In this document: piece after piece, positions 45,634 through 54,714 of the stretch
How positions within the stretch are numbered: the stretch's first letter is position 1
Layout of the letters: each line of letters begins with the position of its first letter
NCBI RefSeq assembly: GCF_000518225.1
Contig: NZ_KI912401.1
Span: 251,478-315,477, forward strand
Direction: 5' to 3'
Source: Helicobacter pametensis ATCC 51478
GTDB taxonomy: Bacteria; Campylobacterota; Campylobacteria; Campylobacterales; Helicobacteraceae
DNA: 64,000 bases
Program-made: the position numbers and the translations under genes
The notes under the pieces: generated by a model
What the model was told of the DNA's origin: nothing
Databases searched by the model: none
Seen by the model: only the letters and a program-made list of their open reading frames with translations

Positions 45634-46195
45634 CGCATCTCATTTCATGCCTCATAGATCTCTTGAAAGAAACTTGTGCAATATCTTGGATATGGATGTG
45701 ATTGCGGACTGTGATCTGGCAGTGAGGATCAAGTGTCTGAAGATGTTTGCACAAGACTTGCTCCATAGTCTTTGTCGCTTGAATGATCTCTTGAGAGAGT
45801 GTGAAAGTAGGGTCACTGCCAATACGCCTAGGAATAACACCGATGATTTGAATTGATGGGATATCACCATGAGTTCGCATCATCTCCAAAGTTTGGAGTG
45901 TTTCGACTTCATGAGCACTTCCCTGCCAGCTGATCATAGGAGGCATATTGGCAAAATCAAAGAAAAATACATCACCAAACTCCCCCTCTTCATTCTCAAT
46001 ACAATCAATCAAAACCACCTCATCAAAATCCACAATCATTGGAATCAGCTGATGAGCCAGCGTGCCTCCATCGATGATTTTGATCTCATGCTGGCTTTTG
46101 AAGTCATATTTTTCATCGATATAGTGAGCAAAATGTGCCCCCACTCCCTCATCCCCAAAAAGGATATTTCCAATCCCCAAAACTAAGATTCTCAA
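45623..46195 (-). CDS. hydD: Hydrogenase maturation endopeptidase HydD
   Basis: The 190-aa nickel-checking protease cuts the C-terminal tail of the large subunit after nickel insertion. It has the N-terminal LGIGNILFGDEGVG with the metal-binding acidic residue, DGGTLAHQL, and LIDCIE. It overlaps hydC by four bases. Its substrate HydB, encoded in the same operon, has a 20-residue tail after His554. Confidence 0.94.
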   Translation of the reverse strand: MRILVLGIGNILFGDEGVGAHFAHYIDEKYDFKSQHEIKIIDGGTLAHQLIPMIVDFDEVVLIDCIENEEGEFGDVFFFDFANMPPMISWQGSAHEVETLQTLEMMRTHGDIPSIQIIGVIPRRIGSDPTFTLSQEIIQATKTMEQVLCKHLQTLDPHCQITVRNHIHIQDIAQVSFKRSMRHEMRCDDF

Positions 46196-46821
46196 GAGTG
46201 TGCCTTAGTGTAGCTTTTTTTGTAGAGATGCTTAAATGAAGCCATATAGATATGCACAGGCAAAAAAAGCAAAAAGACCCAAGTGAGAAGATGATGTGCC
46301 CATCTTACATTGGCAATCCCTCCAAATAATGTCTCAAGAGGCCTAAAGATAGGATAAAGCACGCCAAGCATCCCATCATGATAAATATGAATAGCCAAAA
46401 TAAATCCCGTCAAGATGATCCCATATAGGGCGACATAGACCCCAAAATAAGTCACAAACTGAAGTGGATTATAAAGTCCATGATCTTTGAGCTTTCCATT
46501 GAGAGTGAGATAAAAATAGATTCGAGAAATCCATTGCTTAGGACTTAAAACATTGGTAAAAGACATTCTCTCAATCTTGGAATCTTTGGAGAAGAAAAAT
46601 AAATAAGTTTTGATCAGAGTCATACTCAAAAGAACCATACCAAAGACAATATGCCAAAATCGAAGCTGAGCTTGCAAGAAATTGGTCGGTGTGCCAAGAT
46701 CTGGGCTTGGCGTGATAAAAGGTGAGGCGATATAAAACCCACTTGCAATCAAAACAAGCATACAGATGAAGCGACACCAATGTGTCACCCAAAAAGATAA
46801 ACTTGGCTCTTGATGGTGCAT
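46192..46821 (-). CDS. hydC: Ni,Fe-hydrogenase cytochrome b subunit HydC
   Basis: The 209-aa membrane protein has four hydrophobic segments with heme-ligand histidines (VTHWCRFIC, FWHIVFGM, HLLTW and PVHIYMASFKH). It passes electrons from HydA to menaquinone. The ATG at 46821 follows AAGGAGG; the open frame to 46950 lies in hydB. It starts 11 bases after the hydB stop. Confidence 0.93.
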   Translation of the reverse strand: MHHQEPSLSFWVTHWCRFICMLVLIASGFYIASPFITPSPDLGTPTNFLQAQLRFWHIVFGMVLLSMTLIKTYLFFFSKDSKIERMSFTNVLSPKQWISRIYFYLTLNGKLKDHGLYNPLQFVTYFGVYVALYGIILTGFILAIHIYHDGMLGVLYPIFRPLETLFGGIANVRWAHHLLTWVFLLFLPVHIYMASFKHLYKKSYTKAHS

Positions 46822-46831
46822 ATTGTCCTCC

Positions 46832-48556
46832 TTAGCCGAGATATTTGGGATCGATCTTATACTCTCCCAATTTGTTGCCCTTTGTATCCATGACATGCAC
46901 AGCACAAGCGATACAAGGATCATAGCTATGGATATTTCTAATGATTTCAAGTGGCTTGGTGATGTCTTGGAGTTTCATCCCAATCAAATTGGCTTCATAA
47001 GGTCCCTTATGCCCATTGGCATCCTCAGGTCCAGCATTCCAAGTTGATGGAACGACGCATTGATAGTTCTCAACTTTTCCATTTTTGATCCTAATCCAAT
47101 GACTAAGTATTCCTCTTGGCACTTCCCCAATATAGCGTCCTTTGTATTCTTTGCTCTCATCAATCACTGGCGCTGTATAGGTGCTCTCATCAGTTTTAAG
47201 ATTTTGAATCAAAGCATCAAATGTCTCCAGACCATAGTCTGTGATGAGCTTGCTTTGAAGCATCCTTGCTGCGGTTCTCCCAAGCGTTGTAAAGAGTGCA
47301 GATGCAGGAAGATTAGAGAGTTTTAAAAACTCATCTACCACTTTTTTGATTCTCTCATTGCCTTGTGCATAACCGACCAAAAGGCATGCAAGTGGGCCTA
47401 CTTCAAAGGGTTTGGAATCATAGCGTGGGGATTTGATCCAGCTATATTTGCCCTTTTCATTGATGCTAGGTGTTTCTACACTTTTACCCTCACCATTGAT
47501 CGTCATCTTTGGCACAAATCCAGTGTAATTTGGCTCTGTTTGCCCATCATAAGGATGCAAAGGCTTATCTTCTTGATACCAAGAATGCGTGCATTCTTCC
47601 ATAATCAGATTTTCATCGATTTCAAATGCCTTGGATAGATCTTGATTGAGGATATAGCCTGCATTGAAAAGATTCTCATCAGCATTGAGAGCGATCCCAT
47701 CTCCAGCCATAAAATTTGGGACACTGACAGGTTGTGTGACACTTGGCTCACTAGCAAACATCATCCCAGCCATCAAAACATCTGGATAGTATGCACCTTC
47801 TACAAAAGCCTTGACTTGCTCAAAGCGAGTTTTCCACTCTGCCAAGCGACTTGGATCAAGCAAATCACGCACACAAGTCACACCCCCAACGACAAGGCTT
47901 TGAGGATGAGGTTGCTTCCCACCCAAGATCGCCATAAGCTTAGCGGCATCTCGCTGCACTTCAATTGCTTTGAGATAGTGGGAGAGTGCGATCAGGTTTT
48001 GCTCAGGAGTAAGCTTGTAAGTCTTATTTCCCCAATATCCATTGGCAAAGATTCCAAGCTGTCCTCCATCGACCATTTTTTGCACTTTCTCTTGGACAGC
48101 TCGAAGCTCTGCTTCCCCTGTAGCATAAGGATTTTTGCAGTATTTAAATGATTCTTTCTCTGCCTTTTTGGGATCAGCTTTGAGTGCTGAGATCACATCC
48201 ACCCAATCAAGTCCATGAAGAAGATAAAAATGCACGATGTGATCATGCAAAAATAAAGCTTGAGCGATCATAGAACGCACATATCTAGCATTGAGAGGGA
48301 TTGTGACACCAAGGGCATGCTCAACTGCTTCAACACCTGCTCGATAATGAGAAGAAGTGCAAACTCCACAGATCCTTTGCACCAAAAGTCCCACATCTCT
48401 AGGATCCCTTCCCTTGACAATGACCTCTAGCCCTCTCCAAAGTGTCGAAGAAGAAAAAGCATTTTTAATCACATTGTTTTCATCAACCTCGACCTCGATT
48501 CTCAAATGCCCCTCAATCCTAGTGATTGGATCGATGACTACGCGTTTATTTGCCAT
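46832..48556 (-). CDS. hydB: Ni,Fe-hydrogenase large subunit HydB
   Basis: The 574-aa uptake hydrogenase subunit ligates the NiFe centre by RICGVC (Cys63, Cys66) near the N-terminus and DPCIAC (Cys548, Cys551) near the C-terminus. The 20 residues after AVH554 form the peptide removed by HydD. It has no signal and is exported by riding on HydA. It begins two bases after the hydA stop. Confidence 0.97.
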   Translation of the reverse strand: MANKRVVIDPITRIEGHLRIEVEVDENNVIKNAFSSSTLWRGLEVIVKGRDPRDVGLLVQRICGVCTSSHYRAGVEAVEHALGVTIPLNARYVRSMIAQALFLHDHIVHFYLLHGLDWVDVISALKADPKKAEKESFKYCKNPYATGEAELRAVQEKVQKMVDGGQLGIFANGYWGNKTYKLTPEQNLIALSHYLKAIEVQRDAAKLMAILGGKQPHPQSLVVGGVTCVRDLLDPSRLAEWKTRFEQVKAFVEGAYYPDVLMAGMMFASEPSVTQPVSVPNFMAGDGIALNADENLFNAGYILNQDLSKAFEIDENLIMEECTHSWYQEDKPLHPYDGQTEPNYTGFVPKMTINGEGKSVETPSINEKGKYSWIKSPRYDSKPFEVGPLACLLVGYAQGNERIKKVVDEFLKLSNLPASALFTTLGRTAARMLQSKLITDYGLETFDALIQNLKTDESTYTAPVIDESKEYKGRYIGEVPRGILSHWIRIKNGKVENYQCVVPSTWNAGPEDANGHKGPYEANLIGMKLQDITKPLEIIRNIHSYDPCIACAVHVMDTKGNKLGEYKIDPKYLG

Positions 48557-48558
48557 TT

Positions 48559-49710
48559 TTACTCTCCTTTTGAATCTTTGATTTTCATAATCGTTGCATG
48601 GGCTGCGATACCAATTGCTGTGGCTGTCAAAATCCCTAAGCCGATCTTATCTGCTGTCGCATCAGCTCCCAATCCCCCAAAAACACTATGAAAACTCCGA
48701 TCAGCAAGAGGCTTCTCATAAGGTGCCATAGTATCCCAGAAGTTTGGCTCACTACAACCTATACATCCATGCCCAGCCTGAATAGGCCAAGACACACCAC
48801 TATTAAATTTACTCACAGAGCAGTTATTGAAAGTATAGGGACCTTTGCACCCTACTTTATAAAGACAATATCCCTGCTTTGCTCCCTCATCGCCAAAACT
48901 TTCGACAAACTCACCTGCATCAAAGCGCCCTCTTCTCTCGCAAAGATCGTGGATTCTCTTCCCATAAGCCCAAGTTGGACGCTTAAATAAATCAAGAGCT
49001 GGTAAATTGCCAAAGAGCAAGTAATACATCAAGGTTCCAACGATATTGCGCTCACTTGGAGGACATCCTGGGACATTGATGATACTTCGATTGGACACCT
49101 TGCTTAGAGGCTGGGTATTGGTCGGATTGGGATAGGCAGCTTGCACACCACCAAAGCTAGAACATGTTCCGATTGCAAAGACAGCAGCACTTTTGGCGAT
49201 GGCTTGCTGTGCAAGCTCCTTACCTGTTTGGGCATGAGGTCCAATAGTGAGGAATCTTCCTTCATTTCCAAATGGAACCCCACCTTCAACCATCAAAATA
49301 TAGCGCCCTGAGTATCTTTTCATCGCATCATGGAGTGAAAGCTCTGCTTGCCAACCTGATGCAGCCATCAATGTCTCATGATATTCCAAGGAAATATAAT
49401 TAAAGATTAAGCTATCAATACTTGGAAATTCTGTCCTTGTCAGACTCTCGCTACACCCTGTGCATTCTGCTAGATTGAGCCAAATGATCGGAAGGCGATC
49501 GCTAAGTTCAGCAGCCTTAGCAACAAGTGGGGAGTATGCTGGGGAGAGTGCAAGCATCGCTGTGATGCTCCCAGCCCATTTCATAAAATCTCGACGAGAA
49601 ATCCCTTTTTCTTCAAGCATTGCAACAACTGAAGTTTCACTTTTGAGTGGGGGCATCTTTTCTAATTGCTCTAAGCGATGCAGAATCTGCTTTTTTTCTT
49701 TGACACTCAT
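48559..49710 (-). CDS. hydA: Ni,Fe-hydrogenase small subunit HydA
   Basis: The 383-aa subunit carries three iron-sulfur clusters. It has a long N-terminus with a Tat signal SRRDFMKW (38-45) and the proximal cluster motif ECTGCSESL. Further cysteines occur in GCKGPYTFNNC and HGCIGCSEP, and a C-terminal membrane anchor (LGILTATAIGIAAHATI) is present. The ATG at 49710 follows AAGGAGAAGACT; the open frame to 49854 is upstream leader. It heads the operon, which places the enzyme on the periplasmic side for hydrogen oxidation. Confidence 0.96.
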   Translation of the reverse strand: MSVKEKKQILHRLEQLEKMPPLKSETSVVAMLEEKGISRRDFMKWAGSITAMLALSPAYSPLVAKAAELSDRLPIIWLNLAECTGCSESLTRTEFPSIDSLIFNYISLEYHETLMAASGWQAELSLHDAMKRYSGRYILMVEGGVPFGNEGRFLTIGPHAQTGKELAQQAIAKSAAVFAIGTCSSFGGVQAAYPNPTNTQPLSKVSNRSIINVPGCPPSERNIVGTLMYYLLFGNLPALDLFKRPTWAYGKRIHDLCERRGRFDAGEFVESFGDEGAKQGYCLYKVGCKGPYTFNNCSVSKFNSGVSWPIQAGHGCIGCSEPNFWDTMAPYEKPLADRSFHSVFGGLGADATADKIGLGILTATAIGIAAHATIMKIKDSKGE

Positions 49711-49748
49711 AGTCTTCTCCTTTGTGATGTATGGGATAAACTCCATAG

Positions 49749-49754
49749 ATTTTA
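49749..49754 (-). promoter_or_regulatory. Candidate -10 box of the hyd-hyp operon
   Basis: TAAAAT on the - strand, preceded by a T-rich stretch, lies 38 bases before the hydA start. The 164-base gap to the upstream gene holds no other feature I can support. Confidence 0.35.
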
Positions 49755-49874
49755 AGAAAAAAATAAAGATAAAGAAGCTTTTAGAATTCTTAGGAGTTTG
49801 ATTCTTGCTTTGATGTGTAAATCTGTAACGAGCTCCAGCTCTCTTGGTGATCAAAGATGTGAAGTTGTGTCTTT

Positions 49875-50066
49875 TTATCTTGATGCTTGATTGTTTTGCA
49901 TTTTTTCAATCTTCTCTTCTAAGACCTTGACTTTTTTGTCAAGTGCTGCTGTTGCATTGATCTGAGTGAGAGTGATTGAGATAAGAATCAAGCCAAAAAT
50001 CAAAAACACAAAAAGACTGATAAGAGAAATTTTGACTGCTGATCTTGCAGTCTTTTCATTTTCCAT
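49875..50066 (-). CDS. Small membrane protein with C-terminal coiled coil, 63 aa
   Basis: One membrane segment (SLISLFVFLIFGLILISITL) is followed by a heptad-like helix (AALDKKVKVLEEKIEKMQNN). ATG 50066 follows AGGAGAAAAAT. It overlaps the ZnuA-like gene by 11 bases and lies upstream of hydA. It may be a small scaffold or regulator; the family is not recognised. Confidence 0.65.
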   Translation of the reverse strand: MENEKTARSAVKISLISLFVFLIFGLILISITLTQINATAALDKKVKVLEEKIEKMQNNQASR

Positions 50067-50823
50067 ATTTTTCTCCTGAGATGCTGATTTGCACAAAGGA
50101 TTGAATTAGCATCATCCAATCCTTGCTGAAAGGATTGAGCTCGATGAGTTTTTGATGAGAGAGATGGTATTGGGCAGCAATCTTTTGAGAATGATCAAAG
50201 GGTGTGATAAAACAGAAGGGGATCTTAGAAGAACTTAGATCTTGGATCATTTGATACTTGATTCCCAATTCTTTGGAGAGCTGTTGCCATATTTTTTGAG
50301 AATCGATAGCAACCACTTGAGTTGGAGAGCTTTGTATCTGCTCTTTGAGTTTGGATTCAAAAGCATTTAATTCTTGCAAAAAAGCATCAAGATTTTTTTT
50401 GTAATTTCGAGCATTTTTGATGTCGATGACTCTAAGCTGATGTGCAATTTTTTGAGCGATCATTTTGGCTTGCTCAAAGCTTAGCCACTGATAGCATAGA
50501 GATTCTGTGCATTGCTTAGATGAAAAATCAAGGATTTGCAAAGAAGGGTTGGAATGAGTGAAGCGAGAAAGCCATTTTTTCTCATAAGGGATTCCTGAGA
50601 GAATCAGGAGTTTGAAATCTTTGGCTTGCTTGATTTGCTCATAGCTGGGTTCATAAAATTTGGGATTGCGATGAGGGGGGACGATGGTAGAGATTTTGAC
50701 AAAAGGACCACCAATTTTTTGGACAAAAAAAGCATAAGGAGAGAGACTGACACCGACTTTGATCTTGAATTCATCAGCATATCCCAAGCAAAACAAAAGC
50801 AAAGCCAGACACAATCGAAGCAC
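50056..50823 (-). CDS. ZnuA-like metal-binding protein with altered metal site
   Basis: The 255-aa product has a signal peptide (MLRLCLALLLFCLGYA) and the cluster A-I solute-binding fold of ABC transporters (ISTIVPPHRNPKFYEPSYEQ). The usual PGxDPHxYEPT histidine is lysine here, and the usual PHVWLDP segment reads CYQWLSF, so two or more metal ligands are missing. No ABC or permease gene is adjacent. It may bind a different metal or have another envelope role. It overlaps the neighbouring genes at both ends. Confidence 0.75.
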   Translation of the reverse strand: MLRLCLALLLFCLGYADEFKIKVGVSLSPYAFFVQKIGGPFVKISTIVPPHRNPKFYEPSYEQIKQAKDFKLLILSGIPYEKKWLSRFTHSNPSLQILDFSSKQCTESLCYQWLSFEQAKMIAQKIAHQLRVIDIKNARNYKKNLDAFLQELNAFESKLKEQIQSSPTQVVAIDSQKIWQQLSKELGIKYQMIQDLSSSKIPFCFITPFDHSQKIAAQYHLSHQKLIELNPFSKDWMMLIQSFVQISISGEKYGK

Positions 50824-52133
50824 TAGTCTTGCCCCTTAAGATAAGGATAGAGATTATTGATCATTCTTGAGCGATCACCAAGCGTAGGACTACCAAACAA
50901 TCTGCTATTGGATTCTTGAGCAGGTTTGAGAGTGGTGATCACAACGCCTCCAAGCTTATGATCTCTTTGACCAAAGAGATCACTGCTTTGCACGCTCCAT
51001 CCACTATGTGCGACCATTGCATTACCCTCTTTATCTTGACCGATATAGAGCATAATATGACCTTTGAGCCAGATAAGTGTTGCAAAGGGTGTTGCATTTT
51101 GGGCGATGATTTGCTCTTTTTGGGCTAGCTTGAGATTTTCGATATTGATCTGATGTGTGCCATATTGAGCTTGAGCATATGAGTTGCGTGGTAGATAGAG
51201 TCCAAAATTTCCAAAAATATCTCTCAAAAAAGCTGAGCAATCCCTACTCTCATACATCCCTCCCCAGCCATATTTTTGTCCCACCAAAAGATTGATATAT
51301 TGAGCAACACTTGCTTGAGAAAAAGGCTGTGGAAAAGGATGAAAATCAGCAAGATCGACTTGGATTTTTGAGATTTTTAGACGCCCAGAAGATGTGCGCT
51401 GAAAAAGAAGCATATGATCTTTTTGATCAAGCATAAAAAGCTTCCCGATACGCATTTGGGTGACATACTTCCCTTCTTTATCATAGATGCTTTTTGTGTC
51501 ATTGTTTGGCATCACAAAGCTCTTAATAGCAAGTAATTCTTTGGCTTGAGCTTCTGTCACAAGGGCAAGATCTGATACTTCTACCCACCCATAGACAAAT
51601 TCTGATTGGATATGCGCATAGCGCTTGCTTACATCATAGTGTGTAATAAGCACTGGCGTTCCATAGAAAATCGATGAATTTTGCCAGCGATCAAAGGGAT
51701 AACCATCTGCTTTGGAGAATCTAGGACGAAAGGTTGGGACAGCTCTGACATTAGTATCTTTAGTGATGATGGCCTTTTGACTAACACTTGGATAGAGATC
51801 AAGCTGCATATTTGCAAGGATTTCTTGTGTGTATTGTGTAGAGTTTGGCTCAAGATTTTCACCATATCCAGGATATTTTTTGAGAGATCCTTGCATCCAA
51901 AATACTTCTTGTTTATTTGGATTGGCTTTGAGATCTTTGAGGGGGGCGAAAAATTTGGCAAGATATGCTTCTTTGAGAGATTCCAATGTCTGAGGTGTTT
52001 GCTCTTCTTGCGCCTTTTGCACATAGGGCATCGCATCTTGAGGTTTTTTGAGATCATTGATCAAATCCTTTGGGGCATCTGAACATCCCCAAAAGATCAC
52101 CAAGCCAACAGCCAGACTAACAAAGCGTTTCAT
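50823..52133 (-). CDS. NlpC/P60-family lipoprotein with SH3 domain
   Basis: The 436-aa product has a lipobox (LVIFWGCSDA), an SH3-like region in the middle (RAVPTFRPRF and YGWVEVSDLAL) and a C-terminal NlpC/P60 domain. The catalytic cysteine is in RDCSAFLRDIFG and the histidine in KGHIMLYIG. These enzymes cut peptidoglycan stem peptides. The H. pylori counterpart resembles HP0087. ATG 52133 follows AGGAAAAGT. It overlaps the ArsC-like gene by 17 bases. Confidence 0.85.
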   Translation of the reverse strand: MKRFVSLAVGLVIFWGCSDAPKDLINDLKKPQDAMPYVQKAQEEQTPQTLESLKEAYLAKFFAPLKDLKANPNKQEVFWMQGSLKKYPGYGENLEPNSTQYTQEILANMQLDLYPSVSQKAIITKDTNVRAVPTFRPRFSKADGYPFDRWQNSSIFYGTPVLITHYDVSKRYAHIQSEFVYGWVEVSDLALVTEAQAKELLAIKSFVMPNNDTKSIYDKEGKYVTQMRIGKLFMLDQKDHMLLFQRTSSGRLKISKIQVDLADFHPFPQPFSQASVAQYINLLVGQKYGWGGMYESRDCSAFLRDIFGNFGLYLPRNSYAQAQYGTHQINIENLKLAQKEQIIAQNATPFATLIWLKGHIMLYIGQDKEGNAMVAHSGWSVQSSDLFGQRDHKLGGVVITTLKPAQESNSRLFGSPTLGDRSRMINNLYPYLKGQD

Positions 52134-52455
52134 ACTTTTCCTCACTAAAACCAAAGAAGAGTAGATCTTGAGCTTGCAAAATAGGTCTTTTGATAAGCGT
52201 TGGATGCTTACTCATAAGCTCAAGTTTATCTTCTATTGAGAGTGTTTGTGCACCTAGATTGAGCTGTCTATATGTCGCACTTTTGGCATTAAACATCGCA
52301 TCAATCCCCACTTGATCACACCAATGCCTAAGAACTTCTAGGCTTGGTGGGAGCTTTTTGTAATCATAAAATTCATAGGCTAACCCATGGCTATCTAAGA
52401 AACATAGTGCTTTTTTGACAGTAGTGCAGTTTTTAATGCCCCAAACTTGAATCAT
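52117..52455 (-). CDS. ArsC/Spx-family protein
   Basis: The 112-aa thioredoxin-fold protein shows the ArsC/Spx pattern (WGIKNCTTVKKAL, then YDYKKLPPS and IKRPIL). Only one cysteine sits in the first motif (Cys10), as in YffB-like members. It could be a glutathione- or thiol-dependent reductase; arsenate reduction is not shown. It overlaps both neighbours. Confidence 0.82.
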   Translation of the reverse strand: MIQVWGIKNCTTVKKALCFLDSHGLAYEFYDYKKLPPSLEVLRHWCDQVGIDAMFNAKSATYRQLNLGAQTLSIEDKLELMSKHPTLIKRPILQAQDLLFFGFSEEKYETLC

Positions 52456-52882
52456 TGATTTCCTTTATGAGATTTAAAACACAGGTTTCAATCATACTAT
52501 AAACCCGCTCAAACCCCTCCATCCCTGTGTAATAATAGGGATCTGGCACATCTAGCCCATCAAACCCAAACTCACCAAGCTTGCGCACCTTATGAGCTTC
52601 AAATCCCATAGCCAAAAGATCTTGATAGTTTTGTGTATCAAGAGCTAGGATTAGATCAAAGTGATCATCTTTGGGATAGCGCACAGGACGACTTGTGATG
52701 TGCATAATGGGGATATTATGCTCTCTAGCCACCCATTGGCTACCCTTACATGGAGGGCTACCACGATGATAGCCACTAATCCCTGCTGAATCAAATTCAT
52801 GATCTTGATTGTATTTTTGAGCGATCGCTTGAGCAAGTGGAGAGCGACAAATATTTCCCAAACACACAAAGAGGATTTTCAT
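52433..52882 (-). CDS. Low-molecular-weight protein tyrosine phosphatase
   Basis: The 149-aa product has the CX5R loop CLGNICRS (Cys7, Arg13) and the general acid aspartate in VPDPYYYTG near the C-terminus. It may act on protein tyrosine phosphates or on phosphorylated sugars. Substrates are not inferable. It overlaps dxs by four bases and the ArsC-like gene by 23. Confidence 0.9.
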   Translation of the reverse strand: MKILFVCLGNICRSPLAQAIAQKYNQDHEFDSAGISGYHRGSPPCKGSQWVAREHNIPIMHITSRPVRYPKDDHFDLILALDTQNYQDLLAMGFEAHKVRKLGEFGFDGLDVPDPYYYTGMEGFERVYSMIETCVLNLIKEINDSSLGH

Positions 52883-54714
52883 CCAATGCTTTCCAAAATA
52901 CTTTGAGCGATTTGCTCTGGCAGAAGTGAAAGACTTTCTTCTATAAGAGCAGTGCGTCCATGTGAGATGTAAGTATCAGCAATCTCAAAACTTGAGATAA
53001 GTTTGCTTCTCTTATGTTCTGCAAGCATTTCAGAAATCGCACTTGCCACTCCACCCAAGCGATAATTATCACTTAAGACAAAGATATGCTGATGCTCTTG
53101 GATCAAGGGAATCAGTGCTAGATCCAAAGGCTTAACAAAACGCAAATCTATCAATGATGCATCAATTCCAAAAGAGAGAAGATGCTCTCTGACAAAATGC
53201 GCCCTCCCCACACCATTCCCATATCCTATGAGCAAGACTTGCTTAGAAGATGAGTGGTGCAAGACCTCAAGTTTCCCTAGCTCAAAGTCAGTGGCATCAT
53301 ATTGATTTTCAGGAAGGAGAAAACGCTCTCTTGGGAATCTCAAAGCACAGGGAGCATGTGAGAGTTTGGATGCAAACTGAATGGCTTTGCAAAGAGTTGG
53401 ATTATCCCTTGGTGCAAAGAGGATCATATTGGGAATGGAGCGCATATAAGAGACATCAAGTAAGCCCTGATGTGTCTCTCCATCTTCTCCAACAATCCCA
53501 GCTCGATCAAGCACAAACACCACAGGGAGAGACAAGATGCCAACATCATGCACAATCCCATCATAAGCGCGTTGCAAAAAAGTCGAATAAATCGCGACAA
53601 AGGGCTTAAATCCCATTTTGGCCATCGCTGCCATTGAAGTCACCCCATGTGCCTCAGCAATCGCAACATCCCAGAATCGTTGAGGAATCTCATCGATCAA
53701 AGCACTCATTCCAGTCCCACTTGGCATAGCTGCTGTGATTCCTACAATCAATGGATCTGCCTTAGCTAGCTCTAGGAGAGTTTGGGCAAAGACCTTGGTT
53801 GGAGCAAGAGTGCTTGAAGAACTCAAACTCTCTCCACTATTGAGATCAAATGGTGCTACTCCATGCCATTTCTCCAACTTCCCCTCAGCATTCTTATATC
53901 CCTTGCCTTTGATTGTCTGTGCGTGGATGATGACTGGGGCTTTCATATCTTTTGCTCTTTTAAGAGTAAAAACAATTTCTTCAAGATTGTGTCCATCAAT
54001 CGGACCGATATAGTTAAGCCCCAATTCCTCAAAAATAATCCCAGGAGAGATAAGCTTAAAAGATTCTTCAAATTTGCGTGCCATATAGGTCGCACCTTGA
54101 GGCATTTTGCGGAGGATCTTTTTCATCCCACCTTTGAGGTTTTGACAAAAGGGACTCGCAATCATTTGAGAAAGATAGCGACTGATCGCACCAATAGGCT
54201 TGCTGATACTCATTTCATTATCATTGAGGATAATGATGAGGGGATATTTGTGCTCACCAAGTTCATTGAGTGCCTCATAAACCAGTCCTGAGCTCATCGC
54301 CCCATCACCGATGAGTGCGATTGGGAGATTGGGAGATTGAGAGATTGCAAAAGCTTTGGCAACACCAACAGCTAGAGAGATAGAAGTCGAGCTATGGCCA
54401 GCGACAAAAAAATCACAAGGAGATTCTTTGGGATGGGGAAATCCACTTAGTCCTCCAAATTGACGCAGATTCTCAAAAGTATCCCAACGCCCTGTGAGAA
54501 GTTTGTGCGCATAAGCTTGATGTCCGACATCAAAGATAAAAGGATCATGATGACAATCAAAAACATGATGCATCGCGACGATGAGATCTAGGGCTCCAAG
54601 TGATGGACTTAGATGTCCTCCTTTTTGAGAGACGACTTCCAATATCCTCTCTCTTAAATGCTTAGCAATTTTATGGAGCTTGGAAAAATCTTTGATCTCT
54701 GTTTCAAAATTCAT
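52879..54714 (-). CDS. dxs: 1-deoxy-D-xylulose-5-phosphate synthase Dxs
   Basis: The 611-aa thiamine-diphosphate enzyme starts the MEP isoprenoid pathway. It shows GHQAYAHKLLTGR, the ThDP motif IGDGAMSSG...LIIILNDNEMSI, and the transketolase pyrimidine and C-terminal domains (DRAGIVGEDGETHQG). ATG 54714 overlaps the fliH stop (TGATG). It follows fliH as in H. pylori. An 8-bp tandem repeat lies inside at 54319-54346. Confidence 0.96.
   Translation of the reverse strand: MNFETEIKDFSKLHKIAKHLRERILEVVSQKGGHLSPSLGALDLIVAMHHVFDCHHDPFIFDVGHQAYAHKLLTGRWDTFENLRQFGGLSGFPHPKESPCDFFVAGHSSTSISLAVGVAKAFAISQSPNLPIALIGDGAMSSGLVYEALNELGEHKYPLIIILNDNEMSISKPIGAISRYLSQMIASPFCQNLKGGMKKILRKMPQGATYMARKFEESFKLISPGIIFEELGLNYIGPIDGHNLEEIVFTLKRAKDMKAPVIIHAQTIKGKGYKNAEGKLEKWHGVAPFDLNSGESLSSSSTLAPTKVFAQTLLELAKADPLIVGITAAMPSGTGMSALIDEIPQRFWDVAIAEAHGVTSMAAMAKMGFKPFVAIYSTFLQRAYDGIVHDVGILSLPVVFVLDRAGIVGEDGETHQGLLDVSYMRSIPNMILFAPRDNPTLCKAIQFASKLSHAPCALRFPRERFLLPENQYDATDFELGKLEVLHHSSSKQVLLIGYGNGVGRAHFVREHLLSFGIDASLIDLRFVKPLDLALIPLIQEHQHIFVLSDNYRLGGVASAISEMLAEHKRSKLISSFEIADTYISHGRTALIEESLSLLPEQIAQSILESIG
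54319..54346 (+). repeat. Tandem 8-bp repeat inside dxs
   Basis: GATTGGGA, GATTGGGA, GATTGAGA and GATT run head to tail. The period is not a multiple of three, so gain or loss of a unit would shift the frame of an essential gene. The 3.5-unit length is short and may be chance. Confidence 0.7.
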
